A stretch of 51,654 nucleotides of DNA from Dictyobacter arantiisoli. Lineage in GTDB: Bacteria > Chloroflexota > Ktedonobacteria > Ktedonobacterales > Ktedonobacteraceae. Position 1 is the stretch's first letter. The number at the start of each line of letters is the position of its first letter. Under the pieces are notes generated by a model that had not been told where the DNA came from, ran no database searches, and saw only the letters and a program-made list of their open reading frames with translations. Below are positions 33,829 through 42,162 of the stretch, one piece after another. The stretch spans positions 1-51,654 of the forward strand of contig NZ_BIXY01000051.1 in assembly GCF_008326305.1 (NCBI RefSeq), given 5' to 3'. Made by a program: the position numbers and the translations under genes.

Positions 33829-34275
33829 ATGTCACAGACAGCATTCGAGCAAGATATTTTTATTCATGCCGCACCGGAAAAAGTGCATGCGTTTCTCTCA
33901 GCTCTGGATAATCATACCCAGATTCATCCACTCATCGTCGCGATTCGGCATACACAAACCAGCGCGGCTTCTGATGGAACTCCGATCAACCATTATGTGA
34001 TTCGCGACCGCATGAAACAGGGCCCTTTTATGATGACGTTCTCCTATCGCGTTGAGATGAGCATCACTCCGCAGGGAATGATTGTCTATGATGCGCACCA
34101 GTTCCCGGCTATTTATCTGCATAACACCACTATGTGCGTACCCGAGGACAACGGGACACGTTTAAAAGAACGCGTCGAGATTACCGCGCCACGACTGATG
34201 GTTAACACGGTCTACTCACAGGCCCTGGCATCTCATCAGGAAATGTTTGCAAAGCTGAAAACAATACTCGAGTGA
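33829..34275 (+). CDS. SRPBCC (START/Bet v1-like) lipid or polyketide-binding protein
   Basis: 148 residues from ATG 33829 (AAAAGG 8 nt upstream). FEQDIFIHAAPEKVHAFLSA then LDNHTQIHPLIV, a beta-rich middle (FMMTFSYRVEMSITPQGMIV) and a final helix (ASHQEMFAKLKTILE). This helix-grip fold binds hydrophobic ligands or acts as a cyclase-like enzyme. Not close enough to any named subfamily to assign a substrate. Confidence 0.75.
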   Translation: MSQTAFEQDIFIHAAPEKVHAFLSALDNHTQIHPLIVAIRHTQTSAASDGTPINHYVIRDRMKQGPFMMTFSYRVEMSITPQGMIVYDAHQFPAIYLHNTTMCVPEDNGTRLKERVEITAPRLMVNTVYSQALASHQEMFAKLKTILE

Positions 34276-34335
34276 TTTCTCTACGCCAGAGACACACGTA
34301 TTCATAGCAATGCAATGGCCGTTTAGAAAGGATTC

Positions 34336-35454
34336 GTGAGAAGAATGCAAGTTTCTAACAATAAACCACCAACACAAGGAGAAAAGCAACCAACAGCACC
34401 TGCCGTTCCCACCAAACTGAATTTCTGGTTACGCCTGACCAGTACTGGCTGGGATCAGCCACAGAATACGATCGAACAACGCGAAAAGGTTCGTCGCAGT
34501 CGACTTACCTCGTGGATTCTGCTGGCCGAGATTATTGCACTGATTGCCTTTGTGCCTGCAACCTTGAGTGATCGGGCATCTGGCTTTGCGGTTCTTTTTG
34601 CAACCATCACGCTCGTCATCGAGATCATCTTGAATCGCAAAGGATTGGTCACGCTCGCCGGAACGATCCTGGTAGTCATGACGTGCCTGGCGGTCGTTGG
34701 AGTAATCATTGGTTCCACTGATGGGCAGATCCATCTCGTTTATCTTCCGGCCTACGATCTGCTGGTTATCGCGGTGATTCTTGGTGCCTCTATTTTGCCA
34801 CGTAGTGCCGCATTTGTGATTGCCTTTGCGAATATCGTTCTGATCTATGGTGACCTCTTGCTACAACCCTGGTCACCCGATCTGCATCAAGCCATCAACC
34901 AGTACGGTATGGCGGTCATCGCCGGACGACCAGTAGCGATCCAACTTGTGGCTGCTATCATTTCTTTTCTCTGGGTCAGAGGTATGGATCAAGCTATTAG
35001 ACGGGCTGACCGCGCGGAAGAATTGCGCAGCCTTGAGCAACGCTTCCTGGAAGTAGAAGCTGAACGAACTGTCCTCATCGAAGAGTTCGTGCGCAGCATC
35101 ATTACATCCATCGAAGCGTTAGCGAATGGACAGGAGGGAGCAGTCCAACTGCCACCTCAACATCCACTACAGCCGCAGGCTACCTTTATCAATACACAGC
35201 TCAAGCAATTCTATAAGCTGAAGCAATCCAACAGTGTCACCAATGAGCAAATCAATTATGCCGCGAGAATGCTCCTGACCATGCTCCAACGTATCAACAC
35301 TAACCAGAGCACGGTCAGTGGACTCGATCCGCGCCAATTCTCAACGCAAGTGCCAATCATTGACGAAATCGCCATCTATCTCTTCTTCTTCCTCCAGGGG
35401 AAGCATATGCCAAGACCATCATCAGAGGTACAACGACCGCCCTGGCGTTCATAA
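34336..35454 (+). CDS. Membrane protein with cytoplasmic coiled-coil tail, unknown function
   Basis: 372 residues. A cytoplasmic Pro-rich leader of about 50 residues, then five or six membrane segments (about 56-76, 80-98, 103-125, 138-158, 162-180, 195-215), then a charged helical stretch with coiled-coil character (DRAEELRSLEQRFLEVEAER, TVLIEEFVRSIITSIEALAN). The layout resembles the sensor half of a signalling protein without kinase domain. GTG 34336 and ATG 34345 are both possible starts. Followed by a strong terminator. Confidence 0.55.
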   Translation: MRRMQVSNNKPPTQGEKQPTAPAVPTKLNFWLRLTSTGWDQPQNTIEQREKVRRSRLTSWILLAEIIALIAFVPATLSDRASGFAVLFATITLVIEIILNRKGLVTLAGTILVVMTCLAVVGVIIGSTDGQIHLVYLPAYDLLVIAVILGASILPRSAAFVIAFANIVLIYGDLLLQPWSPDLHQAINQYGMAVIAGRPVAIQLVAAIISFLWVRGMDQAIRRADRAEELRSLEQRFLEVEAERTVLIEEFVRSIITSIEALANGQEGAVQLPPQHPLQPQATFINTQLKQFYKLKQSNSVTNEQINYAARMLLTMLQRINTNQSTVSGLDPRQFSTQVPIIDEIAIYLFFFLQGKHMPRPSSEVQRPPWRS

Positions 35455-35458
35455 TTAA

Positions 35459-35510
35459 TTAAAAAGGGTGGATAAAGTGTACTCTGGCACACTTTATCCA
35501 CCCTTTTTAA
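35459..35510. terminator. Bidirectional-type intrinsic terminator
   Basis: TTAAAAAGGGTGGATAAAG (35459-35477) perfectly inverted at 35492-35510; stem 22 bp with loop ACTCTGGC, A-run before and T-run after. Terminates the membrane protein gene. Confidence 0.85.
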
Positions 35511-35539
35511 TCTTTGTGACAAAATGTCTGAATTCCATC

Positions 35540-35929
35540 ATGAGCAGGTTATTACGCGCTTGCAAGCAAGTGCTCACACCTTTTTTTAGTAGCATGAGTC
35601 GTCCTGGATTTTCAGAAAAGATATTCAATGGCCAAAGAGGCAAAAAGGCCGCCTCCTTCCTGATTGTATTGATCGCTGTCGCTTTACTCCACTACCGTGA
35701 AACAGGCCGAAGCGCACACATGACGGCGGTCCAGATGATACTGGCCCTGGGAGGACCACAACTGGGCGAGGTGGAGTCAGGACTCTTAGCAGCCGTCATG
35801 GGAACATCCTTCACCATCTTCACTGGTGGAATGCTTACCTTCCTAATGATTGGCTGCTTCACCTATCGCTTTCCTGCCTTAAGTAGGTATGTCCATAGCC
35901 AGGAAATATCTACTTATCCTATGGTATAG
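35540..35929 (+). pseudogene. C-terminal remnant of an MFS-type transporter
   Basis: LALGGPQLGEVESGLLAAVM followed by GTSFTIFTGGMLTFLMIG and FPALSRY matches the last two membrane segments of DHA3/EntS-like exporters (GGPQLGE-x-E-x-G is diagnostic). The N-terminal ten helices are missing; the preceding 50 residues fit poorly. Decayed. Confidence 0.5.
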
Positions 35930-35993
35930 TAGAAGTGACAGAGCCTGTTCGCCTGTCCCACTCAGTGTGGTGTCCCACTTAGCATCGAAAAGG

Positions 35994-36410
35994 ATGGTCC
36001 CTTTGCACTATCACTATCTCGACACACCGGTCACAATCCTTCCTCACCAGTTGCAGGGATTTTTTATCGGCTGGTCTCAGCCTCCGACGCCAGAAAAACA
36101 TCATGAAGTATTGCGCAAAAGCGATTACTGTATCCTGGCACTTGACGAAAATAACAGGGTGGTCGGTTTCATTACCGCCATCACGGATCATGTGCTAACG
36201 GCGTATGTTAACTTCCTGGAAGTCCTCCCTGAACACCAGAATCAGGGCATCGGCGTGCAACTGGTGCAGCGCCTGCTCGAAAAATTGCATGGTATCTATG
36301 CTGTCGATATCATCTGCGATCCTGAATTGATACCCTACTTTGAGAGTATCGGCTTTACCAGGGCCGTTGGCGTGGTGCAAAGAAACGAGAAACGACAAGC
36401 GGGCTTCTAA
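35994..36410 (+). CDS. GNAT-family N-acetyltransferase
   Basis: 138 residues from ATG 35994 (AAAAGG adjacent, close for a ribosome site; a GTG further up is possible). GNAT core: YCILALDENNRVVGFITAIT, AYVNFLEVLPEHQNQGIGVQ then LVQRLLEKL with the acetyl-CoA loop Q-N-Q-G-I-G, and YFESIGFTRA. Uses acetyl-CoA to acetylate a small molecule or protein; substrate unknown. Confidence 0.85.
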   Translation: MVPLHYHYLDTPVTILPHQLQGFFIGWSQPPTPEKHHEVLRKSDYCILALDENNRVVGFITAITDHVLTAYVNFLEVLPEHQNQGIGVQLVQRLLEKLHGIYAVDIICDPELIPYFESIGFTRAVGVVQRNEKRQAGF

Positions 36411-36418
36411 AGCGCTCC

Positions 36419-36456
36419 TTTATAGTCCCCTGACATTGATGCCAGGGGACTATAAA
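36419..36456. terminator. Bidirectional terminator-like hairpin
   Basis: TTTATAGTCCCCTG (36419-36432) inverted at 36443-36456, 14 bp perfect stem, between the convergent GNAT and LLM oxidoreductase genes. Confidence 0.7.
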
Positions 36457-36467
36457 GCAGATCTCCA

Positions 36468-37334
36468 TCAATTGCTCTGCTTGAGCGGTTTGATGATTTG
36501 ATCAAGTACACGTGGGATAACCTCTTCCTGCTGGTAGAATGCAGCAATATTCACAACAATATGAGTTGCCCCGGCCTCGATAAAGCTTTGTGCTGTCTCA
36601 CGTGCTTGATGAAACGTCATATCAACTGGATGGATCAAGAAGGAGGCTAAACGTTCAAGTGTGCTGGGATCACGCCCGATGGCTTCACAGTACTGAGTCA
36701 GACGAGCGTTCTTCTCGCGAAAATCCTCGGCGGTATGAGCCGTAGAACACCACACATTCGCCTGTGAGGCAACGACGCGCAGCATGTGCTCGCCTCCTGC
36801 GGCAATAAAGATCGGGGGGAACGGACTTTGCAGGGGCTTCGGTTCGCTATGGGCCTCGTGTAATTGATAGTAGCGGCCCTCAAAGGTTGGGGTGGTCTCT
36901 GTCCAAAGCTGCCGAATGACCTGGCAGGATTCATCGAGCCGTCTGACTCGTTCAGCGGCACTCGGAAAGGTCAGGCCATAACCCTGATGTTCTTGTTCAT
37001 GCCAGGCAGCACCTATACCAAAATTGAGTCTCCCTTTGGAGATATGGTCCACCGTGACGGCTTGTCTGGCCAAAATGGCGGGATGACGATAGGTATTGCC
37101 TGTCACCAGATGTCCCAGACGCACCCGCTCTGTCTGTGCGGCAAGTGCTGCGAGCAAGGTCCAGCTTTCAAAGCAGGGGCCATCTGTCGGCTCGCTCAAG
37201 GGCATAAAGTGGTCGAAGAGCCACATATGGTCAATCAGAGGTTCACGGTCTGCCTCTAACCAGAGTTCAAGAAGTTGTTGATAGCTGATATGCTGTTGCG
37301 GAGCATGAATGCCGAAGTGTAATTGGTTGTTCAT
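36468..37334 (-). CDS. LLM-class (F420/flavin) oxidoreductase
   Basis: 288 residues, luciferase-like TIM barrel: LHFGIHAPQQHISYQQLLEL, DHMWLFDHFMPL, ESWTLLAALAAQTERVRLGH, LVTGNTYRHPAILARQAVTV, DHISKGRLNFGIGAAWHEQE and PFPPIFIAAGGEHMLRVVAS. The GIGAAWHEQEH motif is typical of the F420-dependent clade. Probable oxidoreductase of an unknown compound; with the Ddn-like gene at 32887 it supports an F420-using organism. Confidence 0.9.
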   Translation of the reverse strand: MNNQLHFGIHAPQQHISYQQLLELWLEADREPLIDHMWLFDHFMPLSEPTDGPCFESWTLLAALAAQTERVRLGHLVTGNTYRHPAILARQAVTVDHISKGRLNFGIGAAWHEQEHQGYGLTFPSAAERVRRLDESCQVIRQLWTETTPTFEGRYYQLHEAHSEPKPLQSPFPPIFIAAGGEHMLRVVASQANVWCSTAHTAEDFREKNARLTQYCEAIGRDPSTLERLASFLIHPVDMTFHQARETAQSFIEAGATHIVVNIAAFYQQEEVIPRVLDQIIKPLKQSN

Positions 37335-37398
37335 CGATGCTTTCTTTCTCTTCTTCCAAGTGCCCCATCGTTTCCAGTGGAAAGCGATAAAGCAGTAC

Positions 37399-37947
37399 TC
37401 AAAAATAATAATCTGTTAGAACTTCACCTGGATTCAATTCGACCCACAGGTCCTCTCCCACTCCTCCCTCTGGATCGAGGACGCGTGCGCCCAGCAGCAT
37501 GCTCGCCGTCTGACCACCCCAGGAGTGTCCAGCTGCAACGATGCGGCTTCGATCCAGACGTCCACTGAGGCCGGGAACGGAGGCTTCCAGAAGATCAAGC
37601 CGGTCGAGGATGCGCTTCATGTCCTCGACTCGGAAACGCCAGATGCGTGGCGTACGGGGATCGTCAGCAGGAAGGTTCAAAGTCCTTGAGTCGAGATGGG
37701 TGGGTTGCATGACCACGAAACCGTGAGCAGTCCAGAAGTCGACTAACGGGGCGTAGCTGTCTAACGACAAGCCAAAGCCGTGTGAGAATACAATTATTGG
37801 TAATTCGCGCCCGGTCACCGGGGCCGACACTCGTACCTGCAAATCCTCGCCACGGCCCGGGGCTGCTAGCACTACCGGCTTCACCGAGACGACCGAAATA
37901 GGCGCGTTGATGGATACGTCCGTCATCGCTATGTCCGATTGGTTCAT
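37399..37947 (-). pseudogene. Alpha/beta hydrolase, C-terminally truncated
   Basis: 182 residues. Oxyanion region PIIVFSHGFGLSLDSYAPLV then DFWTAHGFVVMQPTH, and nucleophile elbow IVAAGHSWGGQTASMLLGAR (GHSWGG). After VGEDL the sequence changes to unrelated residues and stops; the family continues for about 100 more residues with the catalytic Asp and His. So an inactive remnant. Fourteen bp after a similarly truncated aldo/keto reductase fragment and under the same promoter. Confidence 0.75.
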
Positions 37948-37961
37948 AGAAAGCTCTTCCT

Positions 37962-38093
37962 TTAAGGTAGAATAATGTGGTTAATCTGGATTGACTCGTT
38001 GTGATCGGGATTGCCGAAGGCTCCAAACCTCATCGCGCCGAGGCATAGCTGGCTGACCGTGATGCCGGTGCGGCCCAGAGTGCGGTATTGCAC
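37962..38093 (-). pseudogene. Aldo/keto reductase N-terminal fragment
   Basis: GTG 38093 with GGAGG upstream. VQYRTLGRTGITVSQLCLGA then MRFGAFGNPDHNESIQI is the clear N-terminus of an aldo/keto reductase (NADPH enzyme, usually about 320 residues). After about 35 residues it becomes unrelated and stops. Only the start of the gene survives. Confidence 0.8.
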
Positions 38094-38125
38094 GATTGTA
38101 TTCCTCCATAGTATACTGATAAAAT

Positions 38126-38174
38126 GGAGCACTGCTCCGATACTCATTATACGGAGCATTGTTCCGTTTGTCAA
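38126..38174 (-). promoter_or_regulatory. Consensus promoter with two TetR-type operators
   Basis: On the minus strand: TTGACA (rc of 38169-38174), 17-bp spacer, TATAAT (rc of 38146-38151), both perfect consensus. GGAGCACTGCTCC (38126-38138) and GGAGCATTGTTCC (38153-38165) are matching palindromes, one inside the spacer and one downstream, as in TetR-repressed promoters. The regulator gene is no longer beside it. Confidence 0.75.
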
Positions 38175-38309
38175 GCTACTATTTGTGAGGAAATGAAACA
38201 AAGCTTATAGAAACCCTCTCTCAACAAAGAAGGCCGCACCTTTACGGTGAGGCGCGGTGAATCGTACCGCAACCTCACCCAACGCCCGGTATGGTGCCAG
38301 AATAGAGAG

Positions 38310-38400
38310 AATGGGCGAGGAATGACCTCCGGGCGGGATAGTCGTACGACCCTGAAGACCCGACCGCAAGGGTTCGGGCCTTCTTTGCGAAGATAATTGA
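38310..38400. ncRNA. GC-rich structured stretch, possible RNA or terminator
   Basis: A stem-loop with GCAA tetraloop (GAAGACCCGACC, GGGTTCGGGCCTTC, 38351-38383) and further short stems lie in the gap 38175-38460 downstream of the fucosidase gene. No coding frame is convincing. Could be a terminator or a mobile-element fragment; low confidence. Confidence 0.2.
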
Positions 38401-38460
38401 GCCATTCATCGGATAACCATCTTCCCCTGTATGTAGCTACATACACTTCTTGCTGAAAGG

Positions 38461-39780
38461 CTACTCTTCGTCTTTCAGGAAAAGCTCGATAACGGGGACG
38501 AGGACGTCGGGACGTTGAATGGGTAGTTCCAGAGTCAGGGTATCAGGGCGCATACCATCCTTACCGCTGACGTGTCCCCCCTCGTCTGGAATGCCTTCTT
38601 GAAAACGGATCTCGGAGCCGTCATTGAGGAGATGAGCATAGGTAACGCGTCCCGCCAGGCCATCCAGGTGCAGGTGTTGCATGGGCCAGGCAAAAATATG
38701 CAGATAGAGTCGCTTTCCACGCCGGGTGAAACGACAATCCTCAGGGGCGCTATAGGTGCTCTGCGTCGCGCCATAGACTGCTCGCCCATGCACATGTGTC
38801 CATTCACCCAGTGCTTGCAAGGTAGCTACGGCCTGGGGATCGAACTCGCCGCGTGCGGTGGGGCCAACATTGAGAATCAGGTTCCCTCCTTTGGAGACGG
38901 TATCAATCAACATACGCACCAGCAAATCAGGAGATTTCCAGTTCTGATTGTCTCGATCATAGCCCCAACTCCCGTTCAATGTCTGGCATACCTCCCACGT
39001 GACCCGTTTCCCCTGCTCGCTAATCCAGGTACGAGGCTGATACTGCTCTGGCGTCTGGAAATCTCCCTCGACCTCCAGTCGATTATTGAGCAGGATGTCT
39101 GGTTGGAGTTCACGAATCATGGCTACCAGCTTTTCAGATTGCCAGTCGTCTTTACCCTTCCCTTTTGCCCAATCCCAATCCATAAAGGTATACGAGAAAT
39201 CGAGCCACATGATGTCAATCTGCCCATAGCCGGTCAATAGCTCGCGCACCTGGCCGTGAAGATATTCAGCATATTTGTGCATGTCCCGGCCTTTTTCGCG
39301 CTCACGAAACTCCAGATCCTCGCGTCGAGGATGAAAACCATCAATTGTGAACTCGGAATGATGCCAGTCGATCAAAGAATGATAGAAGCCAATCTTCAAG
39401 CCCTCGGCGCGGAAGGCATCGACCCATTCACGCAACAAATCACGACCGGCCTGCGTATTGGATGCTTTATAGTCCGTCAAGGCGGAATCCCAGAGGCAGA
39501 AGCCATCATGATGCTTGGTCGTAATCACCGCATAGCGCATCCCCGCCTGCTTCGCCGTACGCGCCCACGCCCTGGGATCGTAGAGGTCAGGATCAAAGGC
39601 GTCGAAATAATCCTGATATTTCTCTTCGCTGATCTTATCGGTGCTCTTGGACCATTCAGCAAGACCACCGCGACCATAGCGAGCAATCGCTGAATAGAGT
39701 CCCCAGTGGATAAATAAGCCAAATCGATCTTGCACAAACCATGCGCTACGCTGCGCTGACAACTCTTTGTCCTCAACCAT
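38461..39780 (-). CDS. Alpha-L-fucosidase, glycoside hydrolase family 29
   Basis: 439 residues. RFGLFIHWGLYSAIARYGRG, GMRYAVITTKHHDGFCLWDS and LLTGYGQIDIMWLDFSY with the nucleophile Asp194 are GH29 landmarks; RDNQNWKSPDLLVRMLIDTV and SKGGNLILNVGPTARGEFDP close the barrel, and a beta-sandwich with VTYAHLLNDGSEI ends it. Retaining enzyme that removes alpha-L-fucose. No signal peptide, hence intracellular. A lone gene with no transporter beside it; it could serve together with the GH127 locus in glycan use. Confidence 0.93.
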   Translation of the reverse strand: MVEDKELSAQRSAWFVQDRFGLFIHWGLYSAIARYGRGGLAEWSKSTDKISEEKYQDYFDAFDPDLYDPRAWARTAKQAGMRYAVITTKHHDGFCLWDSALTDYKASNTQAGRDLLREWVDAFRAEGLKIGFYHSLIDWHHSEFTIDGFHPRREDLEFREREKGRDMHKYAEYLHGQVRELLTGYGQIDIMWLDFSYTFMDWDWAKGKGKDDWQSEKLVAMIRELQPDILLNNRLEVEGDFQTPEQYQPRTWISEQGKRVTWEVCQTLNGSWGYDRDNQNWKSPDLLVRMLIDTVSKGGNLILNVGPTARGEFDPQAVATLQALGEWTHVHGRAVYGATQSTYSAPEDCRFTRRGKRLYLHIFAWPMQHLHLDGLAGRVTYAHLLNDGSEIRFQEGIPDEGGHVSGKDGMRPDTLTLELPIQRPDVLVPVIELFLKDEE

Positions 39781-39857
39781 TGAAGGCCCCTTTCATACAT
39801 ACCCAAAAGTTCCGTGATAATCATCTCAAACGGGCAAAACGCTCACATACAATAATA

Positions 39858-39929
39858 ATCAACGAAAACGTAGGTGCGGCACGAACGCACGTGAGTCCCG
39901 CTTTCCCATCCATCGTACCACCATCTCGC
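39858..39929 (+). repeat. Degenerate single arm of the dispersed foldback family
   Basis: GAAAACGTAGGTGCGGCACG, ... CGTACCACCATCTCGCC: the left-arm sequence of the elements at 31355 and 51319, diverged. It abuts the 43-bp inverted repeat that starts at 39930. Confidence 0.7.
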
Positions 39930-39972
39930 CTATAGGGATCACTAAATTACGGCGGGTAAAACATACGCTAAG
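39930..39972. repeat. 43-bp inverted repeat, left member
   Basis: Starts CTATAGGGATCACT, ends CGGGTAAAACATACGCTAAG. Matched with two mismatches in the inverted orientation at 51218-51260, 11.3 kb away. Confidence 0.85.
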
Positions 39973-40025
39973 GAAGTTGGACCTGCCAATGATCGCTCAT
40001 GGCCTAATAGATCTTTAGAGAAAAA

Positions 40026-40062
40026 GGGCTCTCAACATTTCCCCCCGAAATCTTCGCTAAGG
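40026..40062. repeat. Tn3-like terminal inverted repeat, left end
   Basis: GGGCTCTCAACATTTCCCC then CCGAAATCTTCGCTAAGG: outer GGG and inner GCTAAGG as in Tn3-family ends. The inverse orientation occurs at 40888-40929, 45528-45569 and 51001-51036. Confidence 0.6.
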
Positions 40063-40112
40063 ATGTGTTGAGAGAAATCGAGCTTGTTTTCTCCCCGCTA
40101 AAACAGGGAAAA

Positions 40113-40128
40113 GAAAACGATCGTTTTC
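40113..40128. repeat. Perfect palindrome upstream of the resolvase
   Basis: GAAAACGATCGTTTTC, 16 bp, extended with matching GGAA/TTCC flanks. A possible res-site core or operator for the resolvase gene; no proof. Confidence 0.35.
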
Positions 40129-40238
40129 CTTGCCTCTTTTCGGACACGAAAAGCACTGGCATTTTTATCCAAAAACGGGTAAAATAACCCTACCAAATGA
40201 GGTTTTTATTCCCACTACTCATGAAACGAGGAACAAGC

Positions 40239-40841
40239 ATGCCAGGACAGACGTTTGCCTATCTCCGCGTGTCCAAATTGGACCAGGATCTGGAAAAGAA
40301 CAAACTCGATATTTTGAAGCTGGCCAATGAGACGCACCTGGGGCATGTTCAGTTCGTAGAAGAGAAAATCTCTGGCAAAGTCTCCTGGCGCAAACGCCAG
40401 ATTGCAACCATTCTGGAGCAGGCGCAAGAAGGCGACGCGATCATTGTCAGTGAACTGTCTCGCTTGGGGCGGAGCATGCTGGAGTGCATGGAGATTCTCT
40501 CCCTGGCCATGCAAAAAGGTATCCGCATCTATGCCGTCAAAGGCAACTGGCAGCTCAACAATAGTATCCAGAGCAAGATTGTGGCCATGGCCTTTGCGAT
40601 GGCCGCAGAAATTGAGCGGGACCTGATCTCCCAGCGGACGACCGAAGCACTTGCTACCCGCAAACAACAGGGGATGTTATTGGGTCGCCCTAAAGGCGTG
40701 GGCAAGAGTAAATTGGACGCGTATCACGTGGAAATCACGGCATTACTCAAGAATGGGGCGACCAAGACCTGGATCGCTACGAAATATGGGACCACGCGTC
40801 GCAATCTAAGTCATTGGATGAAGCAGCATGGAATCGTGTAA
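40239..40841 (+). CDS. Serine recombinase (Tn3-type resolvase)
   Basis: 200 residues from ATG 40239 (GAGG 8 nt upstream; an in-frame ATG 40197 is less likely). Catalytic Ser in FAYLRVSKLDQD (Ser12), then VEEKISGKVSWRKRQIATIL, DAIIVSELSRLGRSMLECME, AAEIERDLISQRTTEALATR and the linker GRPKGVGKSK before a C-terminal helix-turn-helix (TKTWIATKYGTTRRNLSHWM). Resolves cointegrates in Tn3 transposition. It lies between two Tn3-like ends (40026 and 40929), making a 0.9-kb resolvase-only element. Confidence 0.92.
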   Translation: MPGQTFAYLRVSKLDQDLEKNKLDILKLANETHLGHVQFVEEKISGKVSWRKRQIATILEQAQEGDAIIVSELSRLGRSMLECMEILSLAMQKGIRIYAVKGNWQLNNSIQSKIVAMAFAMAAEIERDLISQRTTEALATRKQQGMLLGRPKGVGKSKLDAYHVEITALLKNGATKTWIATKYGTTRRNLSHWMKQHGIV

Positions 40842-40887
40842 GTCAGGCGAAGCCGGGGAAAAACCAGGCCGAATCGCCTCGTAGAAT

Positions 40888-40929
40888 CCTTCGTGGGGAT
40901 TTTGGGGTGAGCAAAAATGTCGGAACCCC
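40888..40929. repeat. Tn3-like terminal inverted repeat, right end of the resolvase element
   Basis: Reverse-complement reads GGGGTTCCGACATTTTTGC, ... CCCCACGAAGG: outer GGGG, inner AAGG. Same family as 45528-45569. Confidence 0.6.
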
Positions 40930-40938
40930 TGGTTCTTG

Positions 40939-41020
40939 CTTCCCTCTCAAGTATGAGCGGAAATCCCCCGCAGGGTTGATCTCTTCTGTTGTTTCGTTTG
41001 GTATGCTCTTGCTGCTACTT
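40939..41020 (+). promoter_or_regulatory. Promoter region copy 1, duplicated before the ABC transporter
   Basis: CTTCCCTCTCAAGTATGA...TGATCTCTTCTG...GCTCTTGCTGC aligns with 42855-42930 over about 75 bp. The shared bases (AAGTATGA, AATC-CCC, TGATCTCT, TGCTG) suggest a common response-regulator site, here before the kinase gene (autoregulation). Confidence 0.55.
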
Positions 41021-41068
41021 TGTCGTACAGTAGAAGAGAAGAGCTTATTGCCGGAAAGATGAAGCTTG

Positions 41069-42157
41069 ATGTCACATCCGTTTCTCCCGCTCCGTCATCA
41101 GAAGAGACACCACAAACCGCCTCGTGACAACTCGTTGCCCCGTCTGGGGCTAGCAAGCCTGCAAGTCCGCATGGGTTGTGCTTATATGTGGACCAATGTA
41201 CTCTTCCTCCTGGTCGTGATCGCTATTACAACCGTTGCTTTTCTCTGGGAAAATCCTTCTCAGATCTGGCCCTGGTCATGGATTTTGGGTTCCGCAATGT
41301 TCTTGGCTGGCTTCTTCTTTTTGATCTATGCACCCCTCGGCGCAATCTTTGGCTTGCTCACTGCTCGCAAACTGGCACAGCGCTTACGCAGTCTCGTCCA
41401 GGCAACGATCATCATCGCCAATGGTGACTACCATCTCCGCGTCCCTGTTCAGCGCAAAGACGAGGTGGGCCTTCTCGAAGAGCAATTTAACGCGATGGCG
41501 CAACGCTTGGCCGAGAGCCGGCACCGGGAACAGGCGTTGGTGGCCCGGAATGTCCGTCTGGCCGAGCGGACGCGCATCGCTCGCGAGTTGCACGATGCCA
41601 TTTCACAGAATCTGTTCTCGCTGAGCTTGCTGGCGAGTGGAATGCAAACCGCTTTGCCCGCTGATTCCCCGCTCCAGACAAAAATCGCGCGATTTGAAAA
41701 AACGACTGAGACAATGACGCGCGAAATGCGAGCGCTCCTCTTAGAGTTACGCCCGGTCCAATTGGAGGAACTGGGGCTGAAAGAAGCCCTGGAGGAGATC
41801 GCGGTAGCCTACAGCACCCGGCTTGATCTGGAGATCATCACAGAAATTACCGTCGTTCTCCTGCCTGCTGCGATGGAACATGCACTCTTTCGGATCACGC
41901 AAGAGGCGCTCTCCAATGCCATCCGCCACGCGCAGGCCACGAAAATCACTCTCACCCTCACTCCTTCCCACGGTCGCATCGAACTGGCGATCACCGATAA
42001 CGGGCACGGCTTCGATCCGCAGGCGAGAGATGACCGACGTGGGTTAGGCTTACAGCTGATGCAGGAACGAGTCCAAGAACTCAACGGCACGATGAGCATC
42101 CAGAGCCAGCTTGCGACGGGAACATGCATCCTGGTTTCTTTTCCACGAGAGGAGTAA
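41069..42157 (+). CDS. Sensor histidine kinase, NarL/LiaS type
   Basis: 362 residues from ATG 41069 (TTG 41066 directly before is possible). Two N-terminal helices (LFLLVVIAITTVAFLW, MFLAGFFFLIYAPLGAIF) with almost no sensor loop, HAMP (RLRSLVQATIIIANGDYHLR), HisKA_3 H-box TRIARELHDAISQNLFSLSL, and HATPase: ITQEALSNAIRHAQATKITL, ITDNGHGFDPQA, GLGLQLMQERV. The short-loop intramembrane-sensing layout is that of LiaS/BceS-like kinases for cell-envelope stress. Response regulator follows after 5 bp. Confidence 0.92.
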   Translation: MSHPFLPLRHQKRHHKPPRDNSLPRLGLASLQVRMGCAYMWTNVLFLLVVIAITTVAFLWENPSQIWPWSWILGSAMFLAGFFFLIYAPLGAIFGLLTARKLAQRLRSLVQATIIIANGDYHLRVPVQRKDEVGLLEEQFNAMAQRLAESRHREQALVARNVRLAERTRIARELHDAISQNLFSLSLLASGMQTALPADSPLQTKIARFEKTTETMTREMRALLLELRPVQLEELGLKEALEEIAVAYSTRLDLEIITEITVVLLPAAMEHALFRITQEALSNAIRHAQATKITLTLTPSHGRIELAITDNGHGFDPQARDDRRGLGLQLMQERVQELNGTMSIQSQLATGTCILVSFPREE

Positions 42158-42162
42158 AAAAC

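Noticed and set aside
38351-38383. Group II intron domain V
   Set aside because: The hairpin has a GNRA loop but not the conserved domain V bases and no intron protein is nearby.
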